From the NCBI RefSeq assembly GCF_000383595.1, contig NZ_KB911581.1, positions 372,001-436,000 on the forward strand: a stretch of DNA of 64,000 bases, written 5' to 3'. This DNA comes from Streptomyces bottropensis ATCC 25435 (GTDB taxonomy: Bacteria; Actinomycetota; Actinomycetes; Streptomycetales; Streptomycetaceae). A model generated the notes under the pieces. It was not told the DNA's origin and did no database searches. It saw nothing but the letters and a program-made list of their open reading frames with translations. The translations under genes and the position numbers were made by a program. Shown here one piece after another: positions 15,077 to 23,844 of this stretch (the stretch's first letter is position 1; the number at the start of each line of letters is the position of its first letter).

Positions 15077-16588
15077 TCAGTGGCTGCTCAAGAACCTGCC
15101 GTACGACAGGGCCGAAGTCGGGGACGGGAGGCCGAGGTTCTTCGGGGTGAGGGCACGGGAGTTCGTCACGGACGTCTTCGGAAAGACCCAGACGCCGCCG
15201 GAGTTCGCGTTCTCGCCCGGGGCGCCGACGGCCATGTCGGGGACGCCGTCCTTGTCGTGGTCGCCGGTGGCGACGGCCGCGCCGAAGGCGTCGTTCGTCT
15301 CCGCCACGCCGGGGACGTGGGCACGGTTCTGGTGGTACGGGACGGAGGTCGCCTCGCCGAAGGCGTCGACGATGCCGCCCTTGTGGCCCAGCAGCAGCGT
15401 GGCCGCGCCGGCCGCCTTGCGGGTGCCGATGGCCTCGCCGGGGGCGCCCGCGATCAGGTCGTCGCGGCCGTCGCGGTTCCAGTCCAGTACGGCGAGGGCG
15501 GCGCCGAAGCGGTCGCCGGTCTCGGCGACGCCGTACACGCCGACGGTGTCCTGGTTGAGGGTCTGGGAGCGGTACCCGAAGGAGTTCTTGTCGCCGTACT
15601 CGATGTGGATGCCGCCGCCCTTGGCGTACGACTCGGGGCCGCACGGATCGTCGATGTTCTCGTCGGCGATCTCACGGCACTCGCCGAGGGCCAGGTCGTC
15701 CAGGCCGTCGCCGTCGAAGTCGCCGACGGCGAGTGCGGAGGCGGCGCCGTTGTCGGAGTTCCAGGTGTTGGCCATGCGCCGCTCGGCCTCGTCCCACGCC
15801 CACAGCCGGACGTGCGACTGTGTGGAGGGGGCGTCGACCGTGTGGTAGGCGAGGGCCAGGTCGTCGATGCCGTCCGCGGTGAAGTCGCCGGTGGCGAGGA
15901 TCGGGGCGCGGCCGCCCATCGGGGTGGTGAGGACGGTGGTGATGACGAGGTCCTCGCCGTCGTCGACGACCGCGCGCATCGCCACCGTGTCCCGGCCGCC
16001 GACCACGATGTCCCTCTGGTGGTCACCGGTGAGGTCGGTCGCCGCCACCGACAAGCCGTACTCGGACTTCGCCGACGGGCCGGTCAGGGCCGTGGAACCC
16101 GGGCCCGTGCCCTTCTTCGCGCCCCCGACGACGGTGATCGCGCCGGCGTCGGTGCCCCGCCCGTCGATGTCCTCGCCGGGCGCCCCGATGATCAGTTCCG
16201 CCCTGCCGTCACCGCTGAGGTCCCGCAGCAGGACGGACGCGCCGAAGCGGTCGCCCTTCTCCGGGGAGCCGGGGACCTCGGGGGTGGCCTGGCTGACCCG
16301 GATGCTCCCGTACCCGCCGAGGCCCTTCGCGCCGCCCCAGACGAGGTTCACAAAGCCGGCCTTCGCCTTGCCGTTCACGGTCGCGTCGGGCATGCCGACG
16401 GCCAGGTCCGCGTAGCCGTCGCCGTTGAAGTCGCTGGTCGCGGCCGTGGGCGTGGGGGCGGGCTCGGCACGCGGCGCCGCAGTGGCGCCCGTGGCGAGTG
16501 CCAGGGCGAGGGCGGTCGTGGTGGCGGTGGTGGTCGCCACGGTGGCGGCGGCCAGGGCGTACGTCCGTCGGTGCGTCCGTCTGTGCAC
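15077..16588 (-). CDS. Secreted FG-GAP/VCBS beta-propeller protein 1
   Basis: 503-aa exported protein with a long signal region (VHRRTHRRTYALAAATVA... ending TAAPRAEP) and about seven FG-GAP blades, each carrying a calcium-binding DxNxDGxxD loop (DFNGDGYADLAVG, DLSGDGRAELIIG, DFTADGIDDLALA, DFDGDGLDDLALG, DWNRDGRDDLIAG, DHDKDGVPDMAVG). This is the integrin-alpha N-terminal fold, typically involved in surface binding. The GTG at 16588 has GGAG 6 nt upstream. The gene is preceded by an ECF-like promoter at 16641-16667. First of five paralogues; ligand unknown. Confidence 0.9.
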   Translation of the reverse strand: MHRRTHRRTYALAAATVATTTATTTALALALATGATAAPRAEPAPTPTAATSDFNGDGYADLAVGMPDATVNGKAKAGFVNLVWGGAKGLGGYGSIRVSQATPEVPGSPEKGDRFGASVLLRDLSGDGRAELIIGAPGEDIDGRGTDAGAITVVGGAKKGTGPGSTALTGPSAKSEYGLSVAATDLTGDHQRDIVVGGRDTVAMRAVVDDGEDLVITTVLTTPMGGRAPILATGDFTADGIDDLALAYHTVDAPSTQSHVRLWAWDEAERRMANTWNSDNGAASALAVGDFDGDGLDDLALGECREIADENIDDPCGPESYAKGGGIHIEYGDKNSFGYRSQTLNQDTVGVYGVAETGDRFGAALAVLDWNRDGRDDLIAGAPGEAIGTRKAAGAATLLLGHKGGIVDAFGEATSVPYHQNRAHVPGVAETNDAFGAAVATGDHDKDGVPDMAVGAPGENANSGGVWVFPKTSVTNSRALTPKNLGLPSPTSALSYGRFLSSH

Positions 16589-16640
16589 GGGTGGCTCCAG
16601 GTGAATGGCCGGATGTCGGGGGTGTGGCTGGTTCACCTGT

Positions 16641-16667
16641 GTGACACCTGGAGGCCGTGCGGGGTTG
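16641..16667 (-). promoter_or_regulatory. ECF-type promoter element P1 (CAACC-N17-GTCAC)
   Basis: Read leftwards, CAACC (16667-16663), 17 nt, GTCAC (16645-16641), about 50 nt before the FG-GAP gene 1 start. CAACC and spacing are identical to three other copies in front of FG-GAP paralogues; this copy has GTCAC instead of GTCTC. Confidence 0.55.
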
Positions 16668-16702
16668 TGCGGGCGGGGCCGGAAGAGTCTCGCCCCACGC
16701 GG

Positions 16703-17098
16703 CTAGGACCAGAACTCGCTCTCCTTGTCCAGGTCCTCCTGGCACTCGTCGATGTCGGTCATCTTGTCCCCGACGATGCGGAAGACGAGGCAGCCGTTCT
16801 GCTCGATCCGCCTGCCGCCGCGCTCGGCGGTGTAGCGGTGCACGGAGACGGCGTGGCCGCGGCCGTCGACGCAGACATGGCTCAGGGTGACGCTGAAGGT
16901 TCCGGCGGTCTCCTCGAAGAGCCGCTGGTACAGGCCGATGATCGAGTCCTGGCCCTTGTAGTCGCCCGACAAGGGGTGGCTGCCGGGGACGTGGTGCGTG
17001 CAGTCCGAGGCCATCAGGTCGCGGAGGGTGTCCATGTCGCCGCGGGTGAAGGCGTCGTAGCCCTTGCGGACGAGGCTTGCGTTCGGATGTTCGGCCAT
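16703..17098 (-). CDS. SnoaL/NTF2-like protein
   Basis: 131-aa cone-shaped alpha+beta barrel protein: an N-terminal helix (NASLVRKGYDAFTRGDMDTLRDLMASDCTHHVPGSHPLSGDYKGQDSIIGLYQRLFEETAG), then strands ending CLVFRIVGDKMTDIDECQEDL. Matches the SnoaL-like group, which holds polyketide cyclases, isomerases and many uncharacterized members. ATG start. It lies between FG-GAP genes but reads as an unrelated cytosolic protein, and the P1 promoter of FG-GAP gene 1 sits just past its stop. Substrate unknown. Confidence 0.85.
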   Translation of the reverse strand: MAEHPNASLVRKGYDAFTRGDMDTLRDLMASDCTHHVPGSHPLSGDYKGQDSIIGLYQRLFEETAGTFSVTLSHVCVDGRGHAVSVHRYTAERGGRRIEQNGCLVFRIVGDKMTDIDECQEDLDKESEFWS

Positions 17099-17290
17099 GG
17101 GGATCGCCGGCTTTCCGCTGCTACGGGGGTTCTACGGGCTTCTACGGGGGGTTTATCGGGATTCTGTGGGAGTTTCCCGCCGTATGGGCCATTATCGCGC
17201 GGGCGTAGGCCTTCGCGCGCGGTCCGGTGGCCGCCACCGGGGACGCGGTCCGGTGGCCGCCACCGGGAAACGCGGTGGCGGCCGTCGTCG

Positions 17291-18673
17291 CTACTGCAGC
17301 ATCCCCGAGACGATGTCGCCGTTCGCCGACTCCGCGCCCGACGTCGTGATGCCCTTCGACGAGCCCCGGAGCAGGAGCGAGCCGTAGTTCGCGGTGATGT
17401 ACAGGTCCGCCTTGCCGTCGCCGTCGGTGTCGCGGAGGCGGACCGTGCTGCCGAAGGACTCGTCCTCCAGGCCGCCGGGGACACCGGGGGTGTCGCGGGC
17501 GAACCACTGCGAACCCGTGCCGGTGAGGCCGGACCTGGTGCCGCGCAGGACGTGGACGCCGCCCGCGTAGGCCTGGGCGCCGAGCTTCTCGCCCTCCGCT
17601 CCGACCGCCAGATCGGCGTAGCCGTCGCCGTCGACGTCGCCGGCGGACACCGACGCGCCGAACCAGTCGCCCCGCTCCGCGGTGCCCGCGACACCGGAGG
17701 TGTTCTGGGTGAAGCGGGCGCTCCGGCCCGGTCCGGACGAGGATCCGTACCACACCGACACGCGGCCCTTGCCCCCGTCGTACACCGAGGTGCCGATGGC
17801 GATGTCGCCGTAGCCGTCCTTGTCGAAGTCGGCGATGACGCCGTCGCCGCCGCGTTCGGCCTGGCCGCCGTTGCCGTTCACGCGCTCCAGGCGGAGGGTC
17901 TTGCCCGGGTAGAGCTTCGCCTTGCCGCCCTTGATGAACCAGGCGTCGGAGGCGATGTACTCCGGGTACACGACGTCGCCGATCACGACCAGGTCGGTCT
18001 TGCCGTCCTTGTCGACCTTGCCGGAGACGACGGCGGTGGAGTAGAAGCTGGAGCCGTCCTTGTCCAGGACCGTCACCGAGCCCTTCGCGCCGGACTTGGT
18101 GATCGCGCCCCGGTAGACGTACGTCTTGCTGTCTCGGACGAGGGCCAGGTCCTGGTTGCCGTCGCCGTCGAAGTCACCGGTGGCGAAGTCGCGGGCCTCG
18201 CCGGAGACGCCCTTCGGGCCCTTGAACGGGAGGGTCGTGCCGCCGGAGAGGCCCTGCTTGCCGCCCCACAGGACGGTGACCGTGCCGTTGTCCTTGTGCG
18301 TGCCGACGTTCTCGCCGTTCGCGGCGACCACGAGGTCGCCGTAGCCGTCCTTGTTGAAGTCCGCCGCCGTGCGGACCTCGCCGAAGAAGTCGTTCGACTC
18401 GTCGGCGCCGGGGACGCCCGTGCTCGCCTGGTCGACGAACTGGGTCTTCGTGCCGGGGCCGCCGGCCGCCGTGCCGAAGGTGACCAGGACGCCGCCGCCC
18501 TTGCTGTCGCCCTCGGGGCCGTACGAGAAGGCCGCGTAGTCGCGGTGACCGTCGCCGTTGAAGTCGTCCGCGTGACGGGCGGGCGCGGCGGAGGCGGAGC
18601 CGGCCGAGAGGGCGAGCGGGGTCACGGTGGCCGCCACGAGTGTCGCGGCCAGCGTGGCGCTACGGAATCGCAT
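17291..18673 (-). CDS. Secreted FG-GAP/VCBS beta-propeller protein 2
   Basis: 460 aa, signal peptide MRFRSATLAATLVAATVTPLALSAGSASA then FG-GAP blades (DFNGDGHRDYAAF, DFNKDGYGDLVVA, DFDGDGNQDLALV, DFDKDGYGDIAIG, DVDGDGYADLAVG, DTDGDGKADLYIT), each with a Ca-binding loop. AAGGA precedes the ATG. It begins only 37 nt after the stop of FG-GAP gene 3, without a terminator, so the two are probably one transcript driven by promoter P2. About 190 nt of gene-free DNA separate its stop from the SnoaL-like gene. Confidence 0.9.
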   Translation of the reverse strand: MRFRSATLAATLVAATVTPLALSAGSASAAPARHADDFNGDGHRDYAAFSYGPEGDSKGGGVLVTFGTAAGGPGTKTQFVDQASTGVPGADESNDFFGEVRTAADFNKDGYGDLVVAANGENVGTHKDNGTVTVLWGGKQGLSGGTTLPFKGPKGVSGEARDFATGDFDGDGNQDLALVRDSKTYVYRGAITKSGAKGSVTVLDKDGSSFYSTAVVSGKVDKDGKTDLVVIGDVVYPEYIASDAWFIKGGKAKLYPGKTLRLERVNGNGGQAERGGDGVIADFDKDGYGDIAIGTSVYDGGKGRVSVWYGSSSGPGRSARFTQNTSGVAGTAERGDWFGASVSAGDVDGDGYADLAVGAEGEKLGAQAYAGGVHVLRGTRSGLTGTGSQWFARDTPGVPGGLEDESFGSTVRLRDTDGDGKADLYITANYGSLLLRGSSKGITTSGAESANGDIVSGMLQ

Positions 18674-18710
18674 GCATGTCCTTCGAAGTGGGAGGAGGGG
18701 AAGGGCGCGG

Positions 18711-20135
18711 CTACTGGGCGAGCTGCGCGCCGAAGCTGTACGCGGTCTCCTTGAGCCCGACGTTCGCCGCCGTGATGCTCCTGGCGCCCTTCGTGGTCAG
18801 GCCGGAGGCCGTGCCCTTGAGGACGAGGAGCGCGCCCCTGGTGTTCTCGCCGGGCGCCGCGACGACCAGTTCGGCCCTGCCGTTCCGGTCGAGGTCGATC
18901 AGGCGGACGGCGCCGCCGAAGCCGTCCTGGGTCTCGGCGGTGCCGGGGACGCCCGAGGTGTCCTGGTGGTAGGCCTTGGCGCCCTTGGTGGTCAGACCGG
19001 CGGCCGAGCCGTACAGGACGGTGACGCTGCCGGTGTACCGCTTGCCGTTCACGCCCTCGTACTGCGCGCCGACCGCGAGGTCGGCGTACCTGTCGCCGTT
19101 GATGTCGCCGACGGAGAGGGAGCCGCCGAAGAAGTCGGACTCCTCGCCCGTGCCCGGGACGCCGGGGGTGTCCTGGTTGATGACCGTCGGGGTCTGGGTG
19201 AGGTCGGGGCCGCCCTTGCCGCCGTACCAGATCTCCACCTGGCCGCCCAGGTGGCCCGCGCCGTCCTGGAGCGCCGGCTCTCCGGGGTCGGCGAGGACGA
19301 GGTCGCCGTAGCCGTCGCCGTTGATGTCGCCGACGGTGACGCGGCTGTTGCCCTCGGCCTTCGGCATGTCGACCACGCTGGTCCTGCCGCCCTTGTACGT
19401 GTGGTACCTGACCTGGCCGCCGGGGTCGGAGGTCGTCGCGTACGTGTAGACGCGCTCGGCGGCCCTGTCGCCGGTGAGGTCGCCCGCGCCGACGTCGTCC
19501 GTGGAGCCGACGGTTCTGACGTAGTTCGCGCTCGCCGCGGCGCCGGTGGTCTTCTTGAACGGGCCGTTGTAGATCCGGGTCTGCCACAGGCCGGTGACGG
19601 TGAGGTCGGGTGAGCCGTCACCGTCGAAGTCGGCCGCCGCGAGGCCGTGGCCGTACCCCTGCTCGGCGGCGATGTCGGACGGCTGCGGCAGCGCGGTACC
19701 GCCCGACAGTCCCTTCTTGCCGCCCCACAGGATGGTGACCTGGCCCACGTACGTGTCGACGCCGACGCCCTCGCCGGTCGCGCCGACGGCGAGGTCCGCG
19801 TAGCCGTCCTTGTCGAAGTCGGCCGAGGCCAGGCTGGCGCCGAAGGAGTCCTGCCGCTCGGCCGTACCGGCGACCCCGCTCGTGTTCTGCGTGATCACGC
19901 TCCGGTTCGCGGCCGAGACGCCCGACTTGGAGCCGTAGAGCACGACCACCGCGCCGGCCGACGAGGCGCTGCCGACATCGGTGCCCGGCGCGCCCACCGC
20001 GAGGTCGTGGTAGCCGTCGCCGTTGTAGTCGTCCGCGTACCTGGCGGCCGCCGCGCCGGCGGGGGCGGCCACGGCGAGCGGTGTGAGACCGGAGGCGAGC
20101 AGGCCCGCGGCCAGGAGGAAGGGGCGAGTGCGCAA
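18711..20135 (-). CDS. Secreted FG-GAP/VCBS beta-propeller protein 3
   Basis: 474 aa from a TTG at 20135, chosen because GGAG lies 5 nt upstream; the frame is open to 20177. Signal peptide (LRTRPFLLAAGLLASGLTPLAVAAPAGAAA), then blades DYNGDGYHDLAVG, DFDKDGYADLAVG, DFDGDGSPDLTVT, DINGDGYGDLVLA, DINGDRYADLAVG and DLDRNGRAELVVA. First gene of a likely two-gene unit with paralogue 2. The ECF-like promoter P2 lies 68 nt upstream. Confidence 0.9.
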   Translation of the reverse strand: MRTRPFLLAAGLLASGLTPLAVAAPAGAAAARYADDYNGDGYHDLAVGAPGTDVGSASSAGAVVVLYGSKSGVSAANRSVITQNTSGVAGTAERQDSFGASLASADFDKDGYADLAVGATGEGVGVDTYVGQVTILWGGKKGLSGGTALPQPSDIAAEQGYGHGLAAADFDGDGSPDLTVTGLWQTRIYNGPFKKTTGAAASANYVRTVGSTDDVGAGDLTGDRAAERVYTYATTSDPGGQVRYHTYKGGRTSVVDMPKAEGNSRVTVGDINGDGYGDLVLADPGEPALQDGAGHLGGQVEIWYGGKGGPDLTQTPTVINQDTPGVPGTGEESDFFGGSLSVGDINGDRYADLAVGAQYEGVNGKRYTGSVTVLYGSAAGLTTKGAKAYHQDTSGVPGTAETQDGFGGAVRLIDLDRNGRAELVVAAPGENTRGALLVLKGTASGLTTKGARSITAANVGLKETAYSFGAQLAQ

Positions 20136-20202
20136 GGGGACTCCAGGAGGGAGGAGGGCGCGTGGCGCGCGCCCCACTGCCGGCTTAGGGGTGTGCGAGC
20201 AG

Positions 20203-20229
20203 GAGACCGGCGAAGGGGCGGGATGGTTG
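20203..20229 (-). promoter_or_regulatory. ECF-type promoter element P2 (CAACC-N17-GTCTC)
   Basis: Read leftwards, GTGCAACC with CAACC at 20229-20225, 17 nt, GTCTC at 20207-20203. Same boxes and spacing as P3 and P4, while the spacer differs. Confidence 0.65.
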
Positions 20230-20327
20230 CACGGGAGGGCGGCGCGACTCCCGGGAGTGCGGAGCCGTCCTTCGCGAGCGGGCCCGCACCCTTGCCGGAT
20301 GCGGGCCCGACTCGGCTGTCCCGTACG

Positions 20328-21803
20328 TCAGTTGGCCGCGTTCGCGCCGAAGAACGGCTGGCCGGAGGTGGAGACGCCGACCGCGGACGGGGCGAGGGAG
20401 CGCGACCCGGTGGTGGTGATCTTCGTGCCGTCGGAGGGCAGGCAGAGCACCGAGCCGTTGTAGTCGTTCTCGCCGTACGCGCCGATCGTGAGGTCCGCCC
20501 TGCCGTCACCGGTGACGTCGGTGAGCTTGACCTCGCCGCCGAGCTGGTCGTCCTTCTCGTCCGAGCCGGGGACACCGGCCGTGGACTGGGCGAGGTACTG
20601 GTAGCCGGAGGTGGTGTTCACGCCGGAGGCCGAGCCGTACAGGACGGTCACCGCACCGGCGTTGACGACACCGCCGAGGTTCTCGCCCGGTGCGCCGACG
20701 ACCAGGTCGCTCTTGCCGTCGCCGTTGATGTCGCCGAGGGACAGCTCGCTGCCGAAGTAGTCGCCGCGCTCGGAGGAGCCGGGCACGTTGCCGCTGTTCT
20801 GCGTCACCGCGACCGTGGTGGCCGGGCCGTCGGCGGAGCCGTAGATGATGTGGACCTTGCCGCCGGTGGACGATCCGGGCACGCTGGGCTCGCTGCCGTC
20901 CTTGGACGGGTCCCAGTCCTGACCGGTGACCACGTCGCCGAAGCCGTCGCCGTTGACGTCGCCGATGCCGGTGATGACACCGCGCTTCAGCTCCCGCACA
21001 CCGCCGTCCGAGCCCAGGCCCTCGGCCGCGCCGGGCACGTACCAGTTGGTGTTGTAGCCATAGTCCCCGTCGGTCTCGAAGCCGTCGACGACCAGGTCGG
21101 TGCGCTTGTCACCGTTGGTGTCGCCGGCGGTGAGCATGATCGAGCCCCCGTTGCCGGTGCGGAGGTCCAGCTTGATGCCGTACTGGTCGCCGAACGACCC
21201 GGACTTGGTGATGCCGTCGCCGATGACGTACACGAGGTTCGACGAGTTGCCGATCGCCAGGTCCTCGGTGCCGTCGCCGTCGAAGTCCCCGGCGGCCAGC
21301 GACTTGCCCCACTGGTCGTGGGACGAGGGCGCCTGGTCCTTGACGGTCGTGGCGCCGGAGAGGCCCGTGGCCGAGCCCCACGCGATGAGGACGGTGCCGC
21401 CGTCGGTGTCGCCGGACACGTCCTCGGTCGGCGCGCCCACCGCGAGGTCGTCGAAGCCGTCGCCGTTGAAGTCGCCGTACGCGCTGGACCAGCCGAACCA
21501 GTCGCCCGTCTCGGCGTCACCGGGCACGCCGGTGGTGTTCTGGCTGATGGTCGTGCGCTTGGTCGCCGTCACGCCGGTCGCGGACCCGTACAGGGCGACG
21601 ATCTGTCCGGCGGACTTCTTGCCGCCGACCGTGGCTCCACCCGCCGAGTACGCGACGTCGCCGTAGCCGTCGCCGTTGAAGTCGGCCACGGGGTGGTGGA
21701 CCGAGTCGGCCGCCGTCGCCGACGCGGCCGAGAAGGTGAGCAGACCGCCGGTCAGCGCGACCGCGGAGGCCGTCGCGAGGGCGAGTCGCAAATGCTTGCG
21801 CAT
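20328..21803 (-). CDS. Secreted FG-GAP/VCBS beta-propeller protein 4
   Basis: 491 aa. Signal peptide MRKHLRLALATASAVALTGG followed by LLTFSAASATAA, then seven FG-GAP blades (DFNGDGYGDVAYS, DFNGDGFDDLAVG, DFDGDGTEDLAIG, DTNGDKRTDLVVD, DVNGDGFGDVVTG, DINGDGKSDLVVG, DVTGDGRADLTIG). AGGAGA ribosome site before the ATG. It is nearly a copy of paralogue 5, including signal peptide, leader and promoter, so the pair arose by a recent tandem duplication. The leader contains a hairpin GCGGGACG/CGTCCCGC at 21824-21848. Confidence 0.92.
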   Translation of the reverse strand: MRKHLRLALATASAVALTGGLLTFSAASATAADSVHHPVADFNGDGYGDVAYSAGGATVGGKKSAGQIVALYGSATGVTATKRTTISQNTTGVPGDAETGDWFGWSSAYGDFNGDGFDDLAVGAPTEDVSGDTDGGTVLIAWGSATGLSGATTVKDQAPSSHDQWGKSLAAGDFDGDGTEDLAIGNSSNLVYVIGDGITKSGSFGDQYGIKLDLRTGNGGSIMLTAGDTNGDKRTDLVVDGFETDGDYGYNTNWYVPGAAEGLGSDGGVRELKRGVITGIGDVNGDGFGDVVTGQDWDPSKDGSEPSVPGSSTGGKVHIIYGSADGPATTVAVTQNSGNVPGSSERGDYFGSELSLGDINGDGKSDLVVGAPGENLGGVVNAGAVTVLYGSASGVNTTSGYQYLAQSTAGVPGSDEKDDQLGGEVKLTDVTGDGRADLTIGAYGENDYNGSVLCLPSDGTKITTTGSRSLAPSAVGVSTSGQPFFGANAAN

Positions 21804-21920
21804 GCGGGAATCTCCTGCCGCATGCGGGACGCCTGGCAGACGTCCCGCGTCAAATGGGGTGCCTTCCTGTCCGTGTTCGCCCGGATTTCACCTGGGCTTC
21901 ACGGGGAAGTTGGCGAACAA

Positions 21921-21947
21921 GAGACCGGTGAGGTGGCGGGAGGGTTG
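21921..21947 (-). promoter_or_regulatory. ECF-type promoter element P3 (CAACC-N17-GTCTC)
   Basis: Read leftwards, GTACAACC with CAACC at 21947-21943, 17 nt, GTCTC at 21925-21921, about 115 nt upstream of FG-GAP gene 4. Confidence 0.65.
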
Positions 21948-22071
21948 TACGGGAGTTCGAGAAATTTTTGCGACGGGAGAGAGGGGAGAGACAGGAGAGA
22001 GGGGAGGGACTGGAGCGGACGGGAGGGAAGGAGAGGTGCGAGGGACGTGAGAGGTCAGGACCGCGTACGGG

Positions 22072-23553
22072 TCAGTTGGCGGCGTCGGCGCTGAAGTTCG
22101 GGGAGGAGTGCGTCGACACGCCCACGGCGGACGGGCCGAGGGAGCGCGTGCCGGTCGTGGTGATCTTCGTTCCGTCGGAGGGCAGATAGACCACCGAGCC
22201 GTTGCCGAAGTTCTCGCCGGCCCTGCCGACCGTCAGGTCCGCCCTGCCGTCGCCGGTGACGTCGGTGAGCTTCACCTCGGATCCGAAGTGGTCGTACCTC
22301 TCGTTCGTGCCGGGGACGCCGGCCGTGGACTGGGTGAAGTACTGGAAGCCCGCGTCCGTGTCCAGGCCGGCGGCCGAGCCGTAGAGGACCGTCACCGCGC
22401 CGGCGTCGACGACGCCCTTCAAGTCCTCGTCGGACGTGGCGGCCACCAGGTCCTGGAAGCCGTCGCCGTTGATGTCGCCGAGCGAGACTTCGAAGCCGAA
22501 GCTGTCCTCGCGCTCGGAGGTGCCGGGTACCTGGCCCGTGTTCTGGGACACCGCGGTGGACGTGGCCGTGACCGGGCCGGCGGCCGAGCCGTAGGTGATG
22601 TTGACCTTGCCGCCGGTGACGGAGTCGGGCGCGGAGAGCACGTCGGGGTCGTCGATCGGGTCCCAGTGCTGGCCGGTGACGATGTCGCCGAAGCCGTCGC
22701 CGTTGATGTCGCCGACGGCGCTGACGAGGCCGGGCTTCAGCTTCCGGGCCGAGGCGACGGACGGGCCGGTGGCCGTGCCGGGTACGTAGAAGTTGACGTT
22801 GTGGCGCCACGCGCCGCCGGCCTCGATGCCGCTGACGATCAGATCGGTCCGCCTGTCGCCGTTGGCGTCGCCCGCGTGGAGGTCGAGCGCGCCTGTGAAC
22901 TCCTCGGACCTGATGGGCGCCTTGAAGGTGCGGTACGAACCGGGCTTGCCCGACGTGGCGATGCCGTCCCCGAACACATGGACCGTGCTCGACGCGGTGC
23001 CGATCGCGAGGTCCTCCGTGCCGTCGCCGTCGAAGTCGCCCGCCGCCAGCGACTTGCCCCAGCCGCCGTGCCGGGAGGGCGCCGGGTCCGCCAGCGTCGT
23101 ACCGCCGGACAGGCCGCGCGGCGAACCCCAGACGATCGTGACCGTGCCGGTGTCCCGCACGCCTCCGGTGTCCTCCGTGGACGCGGACACCGCGAGGTCG
23201 TCGAAGCCGTCGCCGTCGAAGTCGCCGTACGCGCTGTGCCCGCCGAAGGCGTCGCCGATCTCGGCGCTGCCGGGTATGCCGGGCGTGTTCTGGCTGAGCG
23301 TGGTGCGGTTCTCACCCGTCACGCCGCTCGGCGAGCCGTACAGGGCGACGATCTGGCCGGCGTAGGTCTTGCCGTCCACCGTGGCGACGGGGGCCGAGTA
23401 CGCGAGGTCGCCGTACCCGTCGTCGTCGAAGTCGGCCACCGGGTGGTGGACCGGGTCGGCGGCCGTGGCCGTCGTGGCGGAGAAGGTGAGCAGACCGCCG
23501 GTCAGCGCGGCCGCGGAGGCCGTGGCGAGGGCGAGTCGCGAATGCTTGCGCAT
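22072..23553 (-). CDS. Secreted FG-GAP/VCBS beta-propeller protein 5
   Basis: 493 aa from the ATG at 23553 (MRKHSRLALATASAAALTGG), with the same frame open much further upstream into unrelated DNA. Blades DFDDDGYGDLAYS, DFDGDGFDDLAVS, DFDGDGTEDLAIG, DANGDRRTDLIVS, DINGDGFGDIVTG, DINGDGFQDLVAA and DVTGDGRADLTVG each hold a Ca-binding loop. Closest relative is paralogue 4, upstream region included. Ribosome site AGGAGAT. Preceded by promoter P4. Confidence 0.92.
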   Translation of the reverse strand: MRKHSRLALATASAAALTGGLLTFSATTATAADPVHHPVADFDDDGYGDLAYSAPVATVDGKTYAGQIVALYGSPSGVTGENRTTLSQNTPGIPGSAEIGDAFGGHSAYGDFDGDGFDDLAVSASTEDTGGVRDTGTVTIVWGSPRGLSGGTTLADPAPSRHGGWGKSLAAGDFDGDGTEDLAIGTASSTVHVFGDGIATSGKPGSYRTFKAPIRSEEFTGALDLHAGDANGDRRTDLIVSGIEAGGAWRHNVNFYVPGTATGPSVASARKLKPGLVSAVGDINGDGFGDIVTGQHWDPIDDPDVLSAPDSVTGGKVNITYGSAAGPVTATSTAVSQNTGQVPGTSEREDSFGFEVSLGDINGDGFQDLVAATSDEDLKGVVDAGAVTVLYGSAAGLDTDAGFQYFTQSTAGVPGTNERYDHFGSEVKLTDVTGDGRADLTVGRAGENFGNGSVVYLPSDGTKITTTGTRSLGPSAVGVSTHSSPNFSADAAN

Positions 23554-23672
23554 GCGGGGATCTCCTGCGGCATACGGGACGCCCGGCAGCGGGTGTCCAC
23601 GTCGATGGGGTGCCTGTTCCGCCCGCGTACGCCTGGAGTCGGTCGGCGGTCGGGGAGGACGTCGGCGAAGAG

Positions 23673-23699
23673 GAGACCGCCGGAGGGGTGGGTGGGTTG
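23673..23699 (-). promoter_or_regulatory. ECF-type promoter element P4 (CAACC-N17-GTCTC)
   Basis: Read leftwards, GTACAACC with CAACC at 23699-23695, 17 nt, GTCTC at 23677-23673, about 115 nt upstream of FG-GAP gene 5. Confidence 0.65.
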
Positions 23700-23844
23700 T
23701 ACGTGAACTCGGGGAAAATTCCGGGGAATCGGGTGCGTCGGGGGTGGGGTGTGGGGCGCGTCGGCGGCCCGAACGTTCTTCCGCGCTCGTGCGTCTGCGG
23801 TGCGAGGCAACGACAGACGAGCCGTCGAACCGGTGGGAGACATG

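Noticed and set aside
15080..18754. Very long rightward open frame (1224 codons) and similar ones at 18627-19613, 19647-22094 and 22108-23706
   Set aside because: They run opposite to the FG-GAP genes and result from third-position GC bias. Translations are Ala/Gly/Arg/Val noise without domains, while the leftward frames show signal peptides and Ca-binding loops.
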